64,000 nt of DNA from the NCBI GenBank assembly GCA_030522415.1, contig CM060121.1, positions 26,879,412 to 26,943,411 on the forward strand. Reading direction: 5' to 3'. The position numbers and the translations under genes were made by a program. The DNA comes from Channallabes apus (lineage: Eukaryota > Chordata > Actinopteri > Siluriformes > Clariidae). Shown here one piece after another: positions 1-14,931 of the stretch (the stretch's first letter is position 1; every line of letters starts with the position of its first letter). The notes under the pieces are model-generated. The model searched no databases. It saw nothing but the letters and a program-made list of their open reading frames with translations, and had not been told where the DNA came from.

Positions 1-900
1 GTTCATATATGGCAATGCAGCTATATCTGGATGGTGTCTAAGTTTAGCAATATTTCAGCTAACATTTCTAATTTACTGGAAAACCTATGTAAAGTTTGTG
101 TGTGTGTGTATGTATATGTGTGCATGTGTGTGTGTAAGTTCTTTTTTTATCAAATCCATGTGCACTACAGTAACCCAAATAATGAGCGGCAGGGTTGATT
201 GGCAGCTCTCTTCATTTTACGCTATTTTCACATGAAAAGGTTTCTGCCAAGAGTCTGTCAAGGTCATGATGCAGACCTAAATAGCTCCTTCTGCATCAGA
301 CCGCCGCTCTAATAGACTCCTAATGCTACTGCTGGGGCAAATCACCTACAGCGCCCACCTGCCAATCACATGTCACCCACTCCACTGCACTCTGGGATAG
401 TGAGCCACATACTGTACATGCTGGAATATTTATGAAGGAGCTGAATTATAAGCAGACTGACTTACTGGGAAGTTTTGTTTGTTTGGACAGGAAATAATCA
501 TGGCCTTGATTGAGACTGTGTGTAGAGACGATTGCTTTTGGTAACTTTGGTAAAGTTCCTTAAGCCTGCTGTCACACTAGGCAGCTGAATGCTTTTAAAT
601 AGTCAAAGTACATAATGGGAGCCCAAATGAGGACAGAATTAATCTTGTTAGTGAGATTCACTAAAAATATTTCACTGCTGATATTCTTAACAATAACAAA
701 ATGTGGGTTTTTTTGGGTGATGTGGCAACCCGTGTTAACTCACTGCATCAGCTTCCTTATCACCAGAGTTACACAAATGTTTATTTAAATGATATTATGG
801 TTCGTGAATGTTATACAGTACGGCTAGCAAGCCAGGCTGATTATTTTTGCTTACGATAAGAGCAGTCATTATTTGTCCCCATTTTGTCTGATTTGTATGA
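1..900. other. Upstream flank, normal-complexity sequence with no gene
   Basis: Apart from a short TG run (about 99-134), this stretch has no tandem repeat, no coding signal and no recognised mobile element. The part at 180-500 is of balanced composition and could be conserved non-coding DNA, which cannot be judged without alignment. Confidence 0.3.
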
Positions 901-939
901 TGTTATCGGTTCATCACAACTTAAAGGTCTGTTTTTGCT

Positions 940-1235
940 TCATTTGTTGGTTAGTCTCCTTCCACCTCCAGGGTTCGGGTTCAATTCCCGCCTCTGTTCT
1001 GTTTGCATAGAGTTTTCTTGGTGGGATTCCTCCGGACATTCCAGTTTAGGATTAGGAGATTGAGCTAATTGGGCTTCCCAAATTGCCCATAGTGTGTGTG
1101 TGTGTGTGTGTGTGTGAACATGTGAATGTTGAGTGGAGGTCCTAAAATGATTGTAAAAGGGGACTAAATACAATGGTAATCACCAATGGTCTCCACTGTC
1201 CCTAGTCGGACCTACAGAGGTTCCTAGATAGATGA
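940..1235 (+). repeat. SINE-like dispersed repeat (family B), degraded copy
   Basis: Shows the family landmarks in order: CCTCCAGGGTTCGGGTTC (box-B-like), a TTTGCATAG...TTTTCTTGGTGGG segment, CCAAATTGCCCATAG, a TG microsatellite, and an end near ATGAATGGATGA. The more intact copies are at 25806 and 37491. Confidence 0.7.
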
Positions 1236-1681
1236 ATGGATGAAGATGTGTTTATATACTACAGTTAACACACGGATAATTAATTCTCGCATGTGCCTAC
1301 TTGATGACTGCAATGTGCTTACTGAATCCTAAAGTTAATAACACACTGCACCGCAGGCTCTGATCCAGTCCCCACATTGACACATTAACACATTAACACT
1401 GTGTTAAGCCTTTTTTGAGAGAGACTCAATGACATAATTGTGACAGAGTGACGCTTCTGCGATGCTGAAGTGAAAGCAGAAGGTCAGCAACAAGCACACA
1501 TTGCATTCAAACTTAAATGTGGAATTCTTTTCTAAAAGGTTTCTAATAAAAGCTGCAGAACTGGCAGAGTTTTGAAACATGAAATTGTTGTGTGTTTGTG
1601 TGTGTGTATGTGTGTGCGCACATGGTTTGTGATAGTATGTTGGCAGGAAGAGGACACAGCTGTCATGGCTAATGTGTCTGT

Positions 1682-1727
1682 GTCCAAAGCTGCAGGCGTA
1701 CACACACATACGCGCACACACACACAT

Positions 1728-1798
<71 letters not shown>
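1682..1798. repeat. CA microsatellite, interrupted
   Basis: More than 100 bp of CA dinucleotides with scattered G and T interruptions. It produces spurious open frames on both strands (poly Thr-His and poly Cys-Val). Confidence 0.95.
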
Positions 1799-1800
<2 letters not shown>

Positions 1801-2665
1801 GCGTACCAGAAATATATTTATTAAAGCAGTTATGTATCACTATTTCTATGTATATATTCATAAATATAACAATTTATGCTGATACTGATGATTCATGTGA
1901 GTTTATAACATTTTTCAAGATGCACACATTGTTTATTGTGTATAGTGTATATGTAGTGTATGTGCATAGAACTGCACTCTCTGTACTGAGGATATGTCAA
2001 TGGTTTAAATGCAAGTTGTAATAAATACCATTTTAAAATTTCCACTCAAACAAACCTTTTAATTTATCTATCTTTTAAAAAGATTTCAACTTGATTTAAA
2101 AATGTGAAAGCCAATCACACGGCTTCTTTTTGTCATGTGATCAGTTGAGCTTGAGTTAAGTCACATATCAGCTGAATGAAAGAAATGAGAATTTTGGGGA
2201 TTGTTGAAGCCAAGGGAAAAATTTTTTTTAGCTTCTTCCTGCTATATAAGTTTCCCCAGCAGTCATGGACTTCTGTATGATATCATTTTGTCAATTACTA
2301 AAGTGGAACTAAAATGCTATTGGTGTTTTGTAAACAGAATTGTTGCTTACATTGTTTTTCATGTTCCTCAAAAAAAAAAAAAAATTTGCTAAATATTTGT
2401 AAAACCCCCAGACAGATGTCTTGACCAGAACCGTTGCTTTCCAAAATAAAAATTAATTAAATGGCCAAATAGAATAGAAATGGTTAGAAAAAAGTACAAA
2501 TCCAAATATGCCTGAATTTATACTTGCCCTCAGTATATTTTATTTCTCATGAAATGTTTGGGCTGCGTCCTAAACACCAGCTTACCCTACTATATTAAAT
2601 ACTTATTATTACTCCTAACACAGACAGAAAAGAAAACACCACAAGACAGCCCACTTTATAAAATG

Positions 2666-2669
<4 letters not shown>

Positions 2670-2701
<32 letters not shown>
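2670..2701. repeat. CA microsatellite
   Basis: An uninterrupted CA run of about 15 units in the upstream flank. The surrounding 2000-3650 shows no gene. Confidence 0.95.
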
Positions 2702-2704
<3 letters not shown>

Positions 2705-3779
2705 CCAATCACCTTGCAATAGCATTTTTTTTACCAGAGAGGGCAGAATTCCAAAATCTTCCTGTACATTGAGGTAAGCTGAGTGAGCTTTTTTGGTATG
2801 CTCTTTGCCAAAAGATGGAAAATACTTAATCTCATACAAATAGCAATAATTAAGAGAATGCAAAAAAAAATATTCCTTTGCGAAGAAGACTCAAGATGAA
2901 AGGAAGTGCATGAAATCACTTCAAATCCAAATTAACAAAAATTTAGCAACAAAAACCAAACAAATCAGTGGTTAAATAAATAAAAACATTGCAAAACATA
3001 GTCTTTAATAAATGTATGATGTTGCTTTTATCTTAAGTACTGTTTAGCAAGCTGAATATATCGATAATGATAATCGATAAAAATAATAATTCCTTTTAAA
3101 AAAATTTTGAAACATGTCGAATCAGAATTTCAAGCCATTATTAAAGGAATTTGAAGGTCCGGAACATCCTGTTCAGGACAATCCGGTCACAATGATGCAC
3201 AAGATGAATGATTGCATGTGAGTATTTTTTATTCTTTTATTTTACACTTTTTTGTGATCTGTCTCGACCAATTTTACCAGTTCTAACCTTGTGCCTCTAA
3301 GTGCAATTCTGTAGACTGAGAGCACATTGACTGAGAGCGATCTGAGATATATTTGTGAGAATAAGCGTCTGCTGAGCTGAAAAAAGGTATAATTAACATG
3401 GTGCTGAGGATTATCTCATTCAGAACATCTGTAGGAAGCACAAAAGAGGAAGGGGACATGGAGAGTGGGGGGAAAACTGGTGAATGCAGGAGAATGAGAG
3501 AGAGAGAGAGAGGGATGAGGATGTTGAAGGGGAAAAAAAACACAGAAAGGAGCGTTTGATTTCGGGCACGCGGTGTTCCTTTACCTGATTTAGTTCCTCA
3601 CTTATCCTGCCAGGCCTGTTTGAAAAGAGAGATGCTAATGTAACAGCGGGTGCCAGATTTGACCCAGCATACTTCCACCCACACACCCACACACACACAC
3701 ACACACACACAGATATTTAGATGGAATCAAGCACCGTGAAAGGAGAAAATAAAACCAGCTAATTTCCCCATATGTCCAG

Positions 3780-4034
3780 GTTAAAAGGCAGAGAAAAAGA
3801 AAAAAGAGAGAGAGGATGAGGAGGGAAAGAGAGAGAGGCTGATGATTTCACCCCTCCCTTCTTGTTCCATTCCTCCTCGGTGGATGAGTGGAGGGAGCAG
3901 TGGTGAGCTCATGTGGCCGTTCCTCTGCACCGGTGCACAAGAGCGCACGCCACTGAAGAGGCGCGAGTGCCGAAAAGTCAAATAGTGTTTACTGTGATTT
4001 GGACACTCGGAATAATCTGAAGACCTCCACAGAC
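3780..4034 (+). promoter_or_regulatory. znf385c: Probable proximal promoter and 5' UTR of znf385c
   Basis: This is the segment just upstream of the proposed start codon. It begins with a purine-rich AG run (about 3788-3840) and turns moderately GC-rich with several CpGs around 3895-3975. No TATA box or initiator can be assigned with confidence, so the transcription start is not fixed. There is no in-frame upstream ATG close to 4035. The call rests on position and composition only. Confidence 0.4.
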
Positions 4035-4044
4035 ATGCTGATCG
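4035..4044 (+). CDS. znf385c: znf385c coding exon 1 (10 coding nt: Met-Leu-Ile-Gly)
   Basis: Seen: ATGCTGATCG followed directly by a GTAGGA donor at 4045. The exon ends after base 1 of a codon, exactly what exon 2 at 34796 needs (it begins with GT, completing GGT, Gly). The resulting start M-L-I-G-P-A-A-Q matches the short M-L-L-G/M-I-L-G type N-termini of ZNF385C and ZNF385A as I recall them. The -3 base is G, a favourable Kozak purine. The exon probably extends upstream as 5' UTR. No other upstream ATG with this phase, donor and residue match was found, but alternative first exons are common in this family. Confidence 0.75.
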
Positions 4045-5161
4045 GTAGGAGACGAGCTGGTCACTGTTATATGTGTTATACTGTTGATATGTGTGTGTAT
4101 GTGTATGTCTGTCCACAATGTAAAAAAAATAAGTATTTTAAATGTACACTTAAAGGTGTATATTATGATGATGATGCAGTCGCCTGCATGCATGTAAGAC
4201 GTCCTCTTGAGGGTTGCACCTCACTGACTAACGTGTGTATCCTAAAGCGTAAGATGCTTTATTTCATTTTTTTGATGCATCTAATAGAATACAGAATATG
4301 AAACGTTTCAGGTGCTCCATGTTTGTCCAGTTCTCATTCATTTAGTTTTTTCTCAAACAACAAACGTTGCTACGCGCGAGACATCACAGGTACCTCGAAT
4401 GATACGTGAAACAATACGGCACCATGGTTTAACCCTGGCCTCGCTACACCCTTCTGTACTGCGGATCTGCAGTTCATACCAGGCTCCCGGTACGAAGGTG
4501 TGCCATCTGGGTGGCATCAGAGCAACCGTATGTGGACTGACTTTGTGGCGGTTAGAGGGCATCGTGTGTGGGTGGACGTGTGTTTATCTGTATGCATATG
4601 TATGTGTGCGAGACCGGACGGTGCATACGAATCGTTTAATGAGCAGAGGTGATGAGATGTAATGGGAGCAGGTGCGTTTCCTCTTCACTGACCTTGGCTG
4701 AACGGGCACGAAGGGCCGAGCGAACAAAACAGAAGGAAAGAAAGGTGTGTGTGGGTTTTTTTTTGTTTGTTTTTTGTTTCCAAGCTGAGAGCTGGACAGC
4801 ACGCCTGGGAGCATAGGAATGGCATATTTAACATGCAACTAAATCGCTGTGTCTGTCTGTCTGAGTGTCTTTCTGACTAGGCCATTATCTTGCTGTCTAA
4901 CCTTTAAATCTCTCATTTTCGGTGCAGGAGGGTGTGTATTAATATTGAACATTATTACGAATTTAATGGGTTTATTTAACGATTTTGGCTTAGTTGTTTT
5001 TTTAATACCATTTAATTTAAGTGTTGATTTGGTGTGTTTATCTCATGCCACATGCAATGTCGCATTTATAAATGCTCATGATTTTTAGGGTTTCTTTTGC
5101 CCAAAAATGAAAAAGTTAAATATAAGCATAAAAGCATATACATGCAGTATATAGAAATGGT

Positions 5162-5196
<35 letters not shown>

Positions 5197-6357
5197 TTTA
5201 TTTATATAGAGCCTTTCCACACTAATATATATATATATATATATATATATAGTATGTGGGTTTTTTTTCTTCTTCTTTTATTTTATGTTTTTCCAATTTC
5301 GTATCGATGTCTCGCTCTTTTGAATGCTTTTGTGAAAACTTGCAAGAGGATAAACTGCGCATTGTGATCTGCGGGTTTGTTGCGGTGTTTGTTGCGGTGC
5401 TGTGCGGGTTTGTTGCGGTGCTGGTTGCGGTGCTGTGCGGGTTTGGCCTCGTGCCGCTGCGGGTCAAACGGCGCCGCAGGAGCTCCGACTCAGCGAAGCG
5501 GCAAATTAAAAATGATCCCGGCCTGATTCCGCGCTCTCAGAAAAAGACAAGAAAACGCTTCATCGATGCGAAACCCATCATTTACTTTTAGCGGGATTTA
5601 TTCCTCTTTAACTGACACGAATTATAGCGAAACGCGTTTCTGTTTTTAGTATAAAAACTGTTTTAGTATTTCTTTTTTTTCTTTGACGGAACCGCAATGC
5701 TGAACATTCCTGGCGCGTTTCCCCGACAATTAGTCCTGCTCACATTCACCTCACCTGATCTGTGTTTATCCACCTTTATTCCGTCATAGACCACATTTAC
5801 ACAGTCATCCTTTGATCCCGACTATTGTATATATATATACTGTTTGATTTCTTTTTCTTTTTAATTGAACATGAAAGAATAAAAGAAATTGCGACATTTT
5901 CGTTACAAATTTCGAGGAATGTGGATAATTATTAATTTGGTATACTACAAAATTGTTTAAGAAAAAAAAATATATAAATATATATTTATGTTTTAAAGTT
6001 CAGTATAAATTTAAAAGCTCTGAGCTCGCTCTTTTTTTCTACTCTTATATATACACACACAAGGTCGTTCCCCCCCCCCCCCTTTTTTTTTTTTTTAAAA
6101 ACCTACTTTATTTTTTATTTCCACACCATGCCCTGAGGTGAGCACATGTACAGGGGAAATGAATGAGAGCTTATACACCTGCAACACATTATGTACACTA
6201 TGTGTATATGTACAGTTTACCAGACAAGGAGGGAATGTTACAGAAAGCGTATTATATAAAATATATATAGAAATAAATTATATATATATATTATATATAT
6301 ATATATATATATTTTTAATTATTATTATTTATTTAAGCATATTATTTAAGGGGAAAA

Positions 6358-6430
<73 letters not shown>

Positions 6431-8542
6431 ACAACACATTATTATTATTATTAACACATTATTATTATTATTACCCCATTATTGTTGAAATGAAATTCAT
6501 CTTCTTTCATCTATTACAATATTAGAAGAAAGAAGATGGATATAATGAACTCGTTTTAAACAATAATAGCAAATCAGTCCAAATATGCAGGATCCAGTAG
6601 TTCAGCATAATATTATTGTTATTATGACTTATTTTAATATAATGAACAAATCTGAATAATTTCACTATACGAATTTGAGAGGATGAGGTTTGGACAATGG
6701 TGGAAAAATCAAGAATTTTCTGTAAACAAAAATATTGCCGCAGTGCAAATCCGCCTGTTTGTGAAATAAAGCTCGTGTGGATGCAGGAGGTACAGGCACT
6801 GTGTGGGTTAGTGGGCTCGTGTCTGCAGTTCTAGAAATCCAGATGTGGTCGGTGAGGATGTGGAGAGAGACGGAGAGGTAGAGAGAAGGACACAAGAGGC
6901 AGTGATGACGAAAGAGACACTGCAGTTCATTTCTAATTCGAGCATTTAGGGCTGAGAGGGAGGCGGCGTACAGGAGAGATTTGGGGGTCATGATTCAAGG
7001 TCACTGCGTCTGGTTAAAGCGACACTCGTTTCGCAGTTGTTACGTCAGGTTTAGATCAAAATTGGCTGAAGGATCATTTTTTTAATAAAATGATTTTTGT
7101 TCCTGTTAGAGAGATTTATTTTTGTCATTTTGACCTTTGAGTTAAAAGAGGAAAATGTCTTTGTAAAAAAAAATAATAATAATAAAAGAGACAAAATCAT
7201 AATGTTACATCCTTCCTCTCTCACACACACACAAACCAGAAAGGATTCCCTTGTATGAATGGATTGTGTCATTTTTATAATTTGCAGATTTTTGTTTCTA
7301 TTGCTGCTCATTTATTAAATGAGATTTCGATGTTTTATAAACAGTAAATTATGAATTGAGTTCCATTTATCTATATCTTGCATTCAGTTATTAAAAGACA
7401 AGGAATCATAAAGAAATATACTGTATTAATGCATTCAGCAGATTGTGTGCTTTGAATTTTGATTTATTTTCTAAATTACTATTATGCAATTATGAAAAGA
7501 AGATCATTTAGATTTTATCTTTGACTGAGCTGTTTATCAGGGTGATGTCTTTAAATGTAATTAAATGTATTTTGTTTTTGCCTTATTCAAATTAATTTAA
7601 ATTTCAGATTTTTAGTTGTCATGTACATAACAATACACAGTGTGATATGCAGTGAAATGCTTTCACATGGTTCTTAAAAACAAAAGATAGAAAAGAAAGA
7701 TGTATAGTTTTCTATTAAATGTAACATGAGAAAATATAACAAGATTGAATATAATAATATGAATACGATATGCTTAATTTTTTATTTAATAATAAAATAA
7801 TAAAAAAAACAACTTGTAATAAAATAAAATTAAATATTCAGTGAAGCTGAATATTTTGAACTGATTACTAAAAATACCTTCAGTATTTATTATAGCATGT
7901 ATTTTTTTAATAAAGACGAATCAACTAAAATATTCTGTCTCAGAAAATAAAGTATATACAAACTATATAAAAACCAAACCAGACGCCATTTTGTCTGGCG
8001 ATCGGTCCGGACAGTTGTTGTGAGCGAGGAATGGCTTGGAACTGGATGAAATTTTCACCCCTTTATATATTTCCCACTGCAATAAATTAAGTCTGGTGTT
8101 TAATAAGAAATGTAAACTCTTATGATATTCTCTTAAAACACCGTTTCAGTGTCACTAAAGAATAGTTAAATTTCAACATCATGCCTGATGAGATAACTGT
8201 TAATATCACCGTGTCGTACCTCTGCCTCTTCACCGTCCTGTACAATAGTGATGTAGAGAACAGCTGGAGCTAAGCATTAAAATAATGATTTTCAGTCCAC
8301 CGTTATCTGGTTCCTCATCATATGTTCTGTAAAATCCGTAGAGGAAAATGTAGCCGGTGATTTATCATCATTTGGCATGGCGGAGGTTTCTGAGGCGGCT
8401 TAATCGCCAGACAAAATGGCGAATGTATGAATTCTGGATCATGTGACCGTAAACCTTGTTCACTTTTAAATTTCTAAATCTGGAGGAAAGGCATTACAAA
8501 TGAAATGTATTAACAACGAGCTTAGATAACTGTGTGTGTGTA

Positions 8543-8578
<36 letters not shown>

Positions 8579-8679
8579 GCTTGTAGGACAGAGTGACTGA
8601 CAGCACACGTCATTAAAACAACATGACATTGTGAGCTTGATTGGCCTGTCAGCTCTCTGATGTGTGTGTGTGTGTGTGT

Positions 8680-8710
<31 letters not shown>

Positions 8711-8830
8711 CAAAGGATTAAAAGAGAGCAGCATATGCTGGACTCAGCAGGGGTTATGATTGCCTTGAAATGGCCATCAGTGTAAGACGTGTCTGTCTGT
8801 TTGTCTGTCTGTGTGTAGCTTTGACTCCTT

Positions 8831-8874
<44 letters not shown>

Positions 8875-11800
8875 AGTGTGTTAATACACTCTCTCTCATC
8901 AGACATATTTTGCATTTGACTCTGTGACCCTTGTGAGAGACAGATTATTGAAACACTAATGATTCGTGTCCTGATACAGTGTGTACAGTGTACACTCCTC
9001 ATTTCTTCTTCTTCTTCTTCTAATTATTATTATTATTACTGTATGTTGAATGAATGAAGGAGAGATTACTGAACATGTATTTACTTATTGATCTAAGTGT
9101 ACACTATGCACTACATTACAATACACTACTGTACACTATAATACACCATAATGCAACAATATACACTATTATACACTATAATAAACTACGTTATAATATA
9201 CAGTATATCGTAATGCAACAAACACGCACTATGATACACTGCACTCCACTACAAACAATGTAATGCAACAAAAGTACAGTATGACACACTACAATACACT
9301 ATTATACTGTATAATGCAACTACAGTAAATACACTGATATACTACACTACATAATATAATGCAGCAAAATATACTACACTACACCATAATACAACATAAT
9401 ACAAAACAATATACTACACTACACTACAATGCAGCAAAATACATTATGATACATTACACTACACGTATAATACACTATAATGCAACAAAGTACACTATTA
9501 TATACTACACTACACAATAACACCACATAATACACAATACAACACTACACTTTAATGCACTATAAATCAACAAAATACATTATAATTCAACATAATACAT
9601 AACACTATACTATAATATACTATAATTCAACATAATACATAACATTACACCACACTATAATATACTATAATGCAACAAAGTACACTATGATATACTACAC
9701 TACACTATAATACAACATAATACAAAACACTATACTACACTACACTATAATGCAGCAAAATACATTATGATACATTACACTAAACTATAACACACGATAA
9801 TGCAACATAATGTAATCCACTCTGGTACACTACACTATAATTCAACATTATACACTACATTACACTACACTATAATTCAACATTATACACTACATTACAC
9901 TACACTATAATACACTATAATGCAACAAAGTACACTATTATATACTACACTACATAATAACACCACATAATACACAATACAACACTACACTTTAATGCAC
10001 TATAATGCAACAAAATACATTATGATACACTACATTATAATTCAACATAATACATAACACCACACAATAATACACTATAATTCAACATAATACATTACAC
10101 TACACAATAATCCACTATAATGCAACATAATACATAACATTACACTACACTATAATATACTATAATTCAACATAATACATAACACTACACTACACAATAA
10201 TCCACTATAATGCAACATAATACATAACATTACACTACACTATAATATACTATAATTCAACATAATACATAACACTACACTACACAATAATATACTATAA
10301 TTCAACATAATACATAACACTACACTACACTATAATATACTATAATTCAACATAATACATAACACTACACTACACTATAATATACTATAATTCAACATAA
10401 TACATAACACTACACTACACTATAATATACTATAATTCAACATAATACATAACACTACACTACACAATAATATACTATAATTCAACATAATACATAACAT
10501 TACACTACACAATAATATACTATAATTCAACATAATACATAACACTACACTACACTATAATATACTATAATTCAACATAATACATAACACTACACTACAC
10601 AATAATATACTATAATTCAACATAATACATAACACTACACTACACAATAATATACTATAATTCAACATAATACATAACACTACACTACACTATAATATAC
10701 TATAATTCAACATAATACATAACACTACACTACACAATAATATACTATAATTCAACATAATACATAACACTACACTACACAATAATATACTATAATTCAA
10801 CATAATACATAACACTACACTACACTATAATATACTATAATTCAACATAATACATAACACTACACTACACTATAATATACTATAATTCAACATAATACAT
10901 AATACTACACTACACAATAATATACTATAATTCAACATAATACATAACATTACACTACACAATAATATACTATAATTCAACATAATACATAACACTACAC
11001 TACACAATAATATACTATAATTCAACATAATACATAACATTACACTACACAATAATATACTATAATTCAACATAATACATAACACTACACTACACTATAA
11101 TATACTATAATTCAACATAATACATAACACTACACTACACAATAATATACTATAATTCAACATAATACATAACATTACACTACACAATAATATACTATAA
11201 TTCAACATAATACATAACACTACACTACACTATAATATACTATAATTCAACATAATACATAACACTACACTACACTATAATATACTATAATTCAACATAA
11301 TACATAACATTACACTACACAATAATATACTATAATTCAACATAATACATAACACTACACTACACAATAATATACTATAATTCAACAACCTACACTATGA
11401 TATACTACACTACACTATAATTCAACATAATACATAACATTACACCACACGATAATACACTATAATGCAGCAAAATACATTATAATACATTACACTACAC
11501 TATAACACACGATAATGCAACATAATGTAATCCACTGTGGTACACTACACTATAATTCAACATTATACACTACATTACACTACACTATAATACACTATAA
11601 TGCAACAAAGTACACTATGATATACCACACTACACAACAATACCACATAATACACAACACTACACTACACTATAATACACGATAATGCAACAAAATACAA
11701 TATGATACACTACACTCCGCTACACAATGTTGTTGTTGATCCTTTGGCTGCTCCCAGCTAGGGGTCGCCACAGTGGACACTTACAAGCTTGGCGCGGGTT

Positions 11801-12125
11801 TTATGCCGGATGCCCTTCCCGACGCAACCCTCCCATTTTACCCGGGCTTGGGACCGGCACTACACTATTCTACACTATAATCAACTATAATGCGACTAAA
11901 TACACTATGATATAGTACACCACACTATAAAACACATTCAAACTCCCTGCACATGGAGCACAAGGTGGAAAATCGAACCCAGATCGCGGAGGTGCAAACA
12001 CACAGTGCCAACCACTAAGACACCTCGCTACCGTATACTACACTACAATACTCTATACCAGAACATTTTGTTACTTGCTACAAAATCTCTTATTTTTCCT
12101 TAGTCAGTGACATGACATGACATGA

Positions 12126-12161
<36 letters not shown>

Positions 12162-13247
12162 AATACAAGGTAGACTGTTTGTAATGCATTCTGTGAGTCC
12201 GCCTGGTCTCGGTCCGAGACTTCAGTCACTGGTCCTGTCTCGTGAAGAGATCTTCCAATCTTCATACAGGGAAGCCATGCATATGGTCAGGACAAAAACA
12301 CGCATTTAGGAAGAGTGTACAGTCCATTAAACGCTAAGATTTTACTCTGTTATTACTGTATGGTTGACGTGCAATCACAATATCGGTACCACTGTTGTCA
12401 TGGCAACACTTTGCCCTGTTTCTTCCACCTGTAACTCATTCATACTGGTACACCATCCAGCACTGGATCAGAGGAGCAAGTGAGAATGACATTGTATCCA
12501 TTTCCTCGATACTGAGGTAAAGTGCCGCTGCATCAAGTCAGACACGAGCGCCCTTTTTTTTTTTTTTTTTCTTTTCTTTTTTTTCTCCCTCCTGTTCCGG
12601 ACCATTTGCTCTTCTGTGTTTTCTAACAGCGCGGAGACTTTTTTCGCTGCCACACTTGCGCTATTGTAACCGAGCCCAAGGGGACAGCTTAGAGAGTGTG
12701 TGACCAGTTTGAGCCAGCACAACAAAAATAGTTTTCTCCTGCCTACAACCTCTTGGCAAAGCCTCCCCTCGCTGCAGGGAAGGTGAGATGCCTGAGCCCT
12801 TTTTCAGCTTGCGCTCGTTACGCCGAAGCACTGCGGTCATTACAGCATGTGATTCAAGTCCATGCACTGGCGCGGTGCAGCATACAGTACAGTACTTAGT
12901 GTCCTACATGCTGAATGATATGGACGTTTACAGTAGGTGTTGGAAACACAACATCTGGCAACCTTTAAAGGCCTGACCTACATACTGGTCATTAGCATGT
13001 CTGATCAACGCACCCAGAAAACGTAATCAGCGGGTTGATGATAAAAAATTATGGCACCCAGGATCAGCGCTCTTATGGGAGACAAGCAGCTTTGATCCTG
13101 TGTAGTGCACTCAGTAGGGCGCGCGGGCTGCCATTTTGGAACGACTCAATGCTAATGATTTGAGAGAAATGTGAACATATGTGAGCGCCGAGAATCAGCA
13201 CCGAGCAATGATTTGATTTTGTGGCTGGTGTTGCTGTGTGGTAATAT

Positions 13248-13282
<35 letters not shown>

Positions 13283-14887
13283 AATAGAGAGCAACATCAC
13301 AGGGCGAGATGGACGAGATGATTGCGAGTCATTTTTGGCATTTTGAACAGACAGCTGGTTGGATAATAATGGTCCCCGTGTCAGGACGCCAAATCACAGC
13401 ACAGGGAGAGAGACAGCGAGAGACAGCGAGAGACAGAGAGAGGGGTTACAAGGTGCATGTTCTTTCTTATTCAAATCATTTCCTAATATCCAGTGTGATG
13501 CTGGAGGCGGAGCTACAGCCGGCAGTGCGTTAGACAGAAGAGACGGAAAGCCATGTGTTCTCTCATTCTGTTCTCTCATTTCCTCTTCTGTCATTCTCTC
13601 TTCTCTCTGATTCTCTTATTCTGTTCTCTGTTATCTTTCTCTCTATCAATTCTCTCTATTCCTTCATTCCTCTTTCTCCCACTCTCTCTTCTTCCTTTCT
13701 CTCTCCTCATTCTTTTTTTTTTTTCTTTCCTTCTCTTTTATTCTCTCTCCTCTCGTTCCTTTCTCACCCCTCTCTCCTCGACTCTTCTCTCATTTTCTCT
13801 TACGGTTATTTTTTACTAAATGAATACTACAGGAAATACATGAATACTGTGAGAACTGTGAATAAAAGTGTTTTGCAAATTCAGTTCTTCCACATCTTTT
13901 CTCTTTTCTCTTCTTGTCTATTCGCTCATACTCTTTCCTCTTCACTTATCCATTCTCTCATCGTCATTCTTTCTTCTTTCTTCTTTCGTCCTTTATTCTT
14001 TCTTTTCCAATTTTCCCTTCTCATTTTTTTTCTTTTTTCTACCTCTTTACTTTTCTTTACACTACTTTTCCCTTTATTTTTATCTTCTAATTTATTAGTC
14101 ATTTATTCTCTAATCACTCCCTGTCTCTCGTCTTCACTCCTCCCCTGCACTCTCCTCTACCGTTTTCTTCTCCTCTTCCTTTTTATCTTCTTTTCCTTTC
14201 TCTTATTTTCTCTTCTCCTCAATCATTTTGTTCTCTCGTCATCTCTTCTTTTCTTTTTTATTAAAACTTCTCTTTCTTAAAACTGTTCTTTTCTATTTTT
14301 TATTTTATTTATTTATTTATTTTTTCATGTTTTTCTTTCTTCTTCTCTCATGTCCTCTACAGTATTTATCCTTTGGTTCTTTTCTTGTAATCTAATTTTC
14401 TTCACTTCTTTTTCTTTTTTTATTCTCTTTATTTCTTTAAATCTTTACTGTTTTTCTTCGTTTCTTCTGCTCTCCTCTTGTACAAGTCAAATCAGGACTT
14501 TTGATTATACAGAATAACAGAAGACAGTTCTGAGAGTATAAACTCCCTTTATTTCTCTATATAATCTGCTGCTACACTAATGCACTTATCCCAGTGTTTC
14601 ACTAGTGCTTGGACACAATCAAGGTAGAAAGTTCAGCTGGACCCACTGAACACTACCGCCTTCTTTAAAAAGTTTGCACCATTCACACGTTTTCAATGTC
14701 TTCACTGTACTGTGCTTGACGTCTTCTGTAAATGTCAGTCGGTTTTACCTTCACTCATGGAAAAAAAAATTCATCATAAGTCCCTGTTTGACTTGAACGC
14801 TCCTCATGTTTTCTCTTCTCCTCTCTGTTTGTCTTTTCACATCCTGATTTCTCATCTCTTGATGTCTTGACTCTTGGATGAGAGTTT

Positions 14888-14931
<44 letters not shown>

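Noticed and set aside
1404..2021. Open frames of 109-149 codons on both strands
   Set aside because: They are read-through of CA/TG microsatellite (poly Thr-His or Cys-Val) with no flanking protein-like sequence.
4312..4662. A 116-codon frame just downstream of exon 1
   Set aside because: No homologue recognised, no matching phase or donor to join exon 2 better than 4035-4044, and overlapping minus-strand frames of similar quality.
5256..5591. A 111-codon frame with a hydrophobic stretch and a basic C-terminal part
   Set aside because: The hydrophobic part is made by a GTTTGTTGCGGTG minisatellite, and I recognise no homologue. It could still be a CpG-rich regulatory region, but there is no support for a gene.
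10870..11085. A 71-codon periodic frame on the minus strand
   Set aside because: A by-product of the 45-bp satellite, whose unit length is divisible by three.
9080..11720. Regular repeats considered as a CRISPR array
   Set aside because: Units are directly adjacent with no unique spacers, and the DNA is vertebrate; this is satellite DNA.
13555..14280. A 241-codon open frame
   Set aside because: Ser/Phe/Leu-only composition from a polypyrimidine tract; no domain and no splice context.
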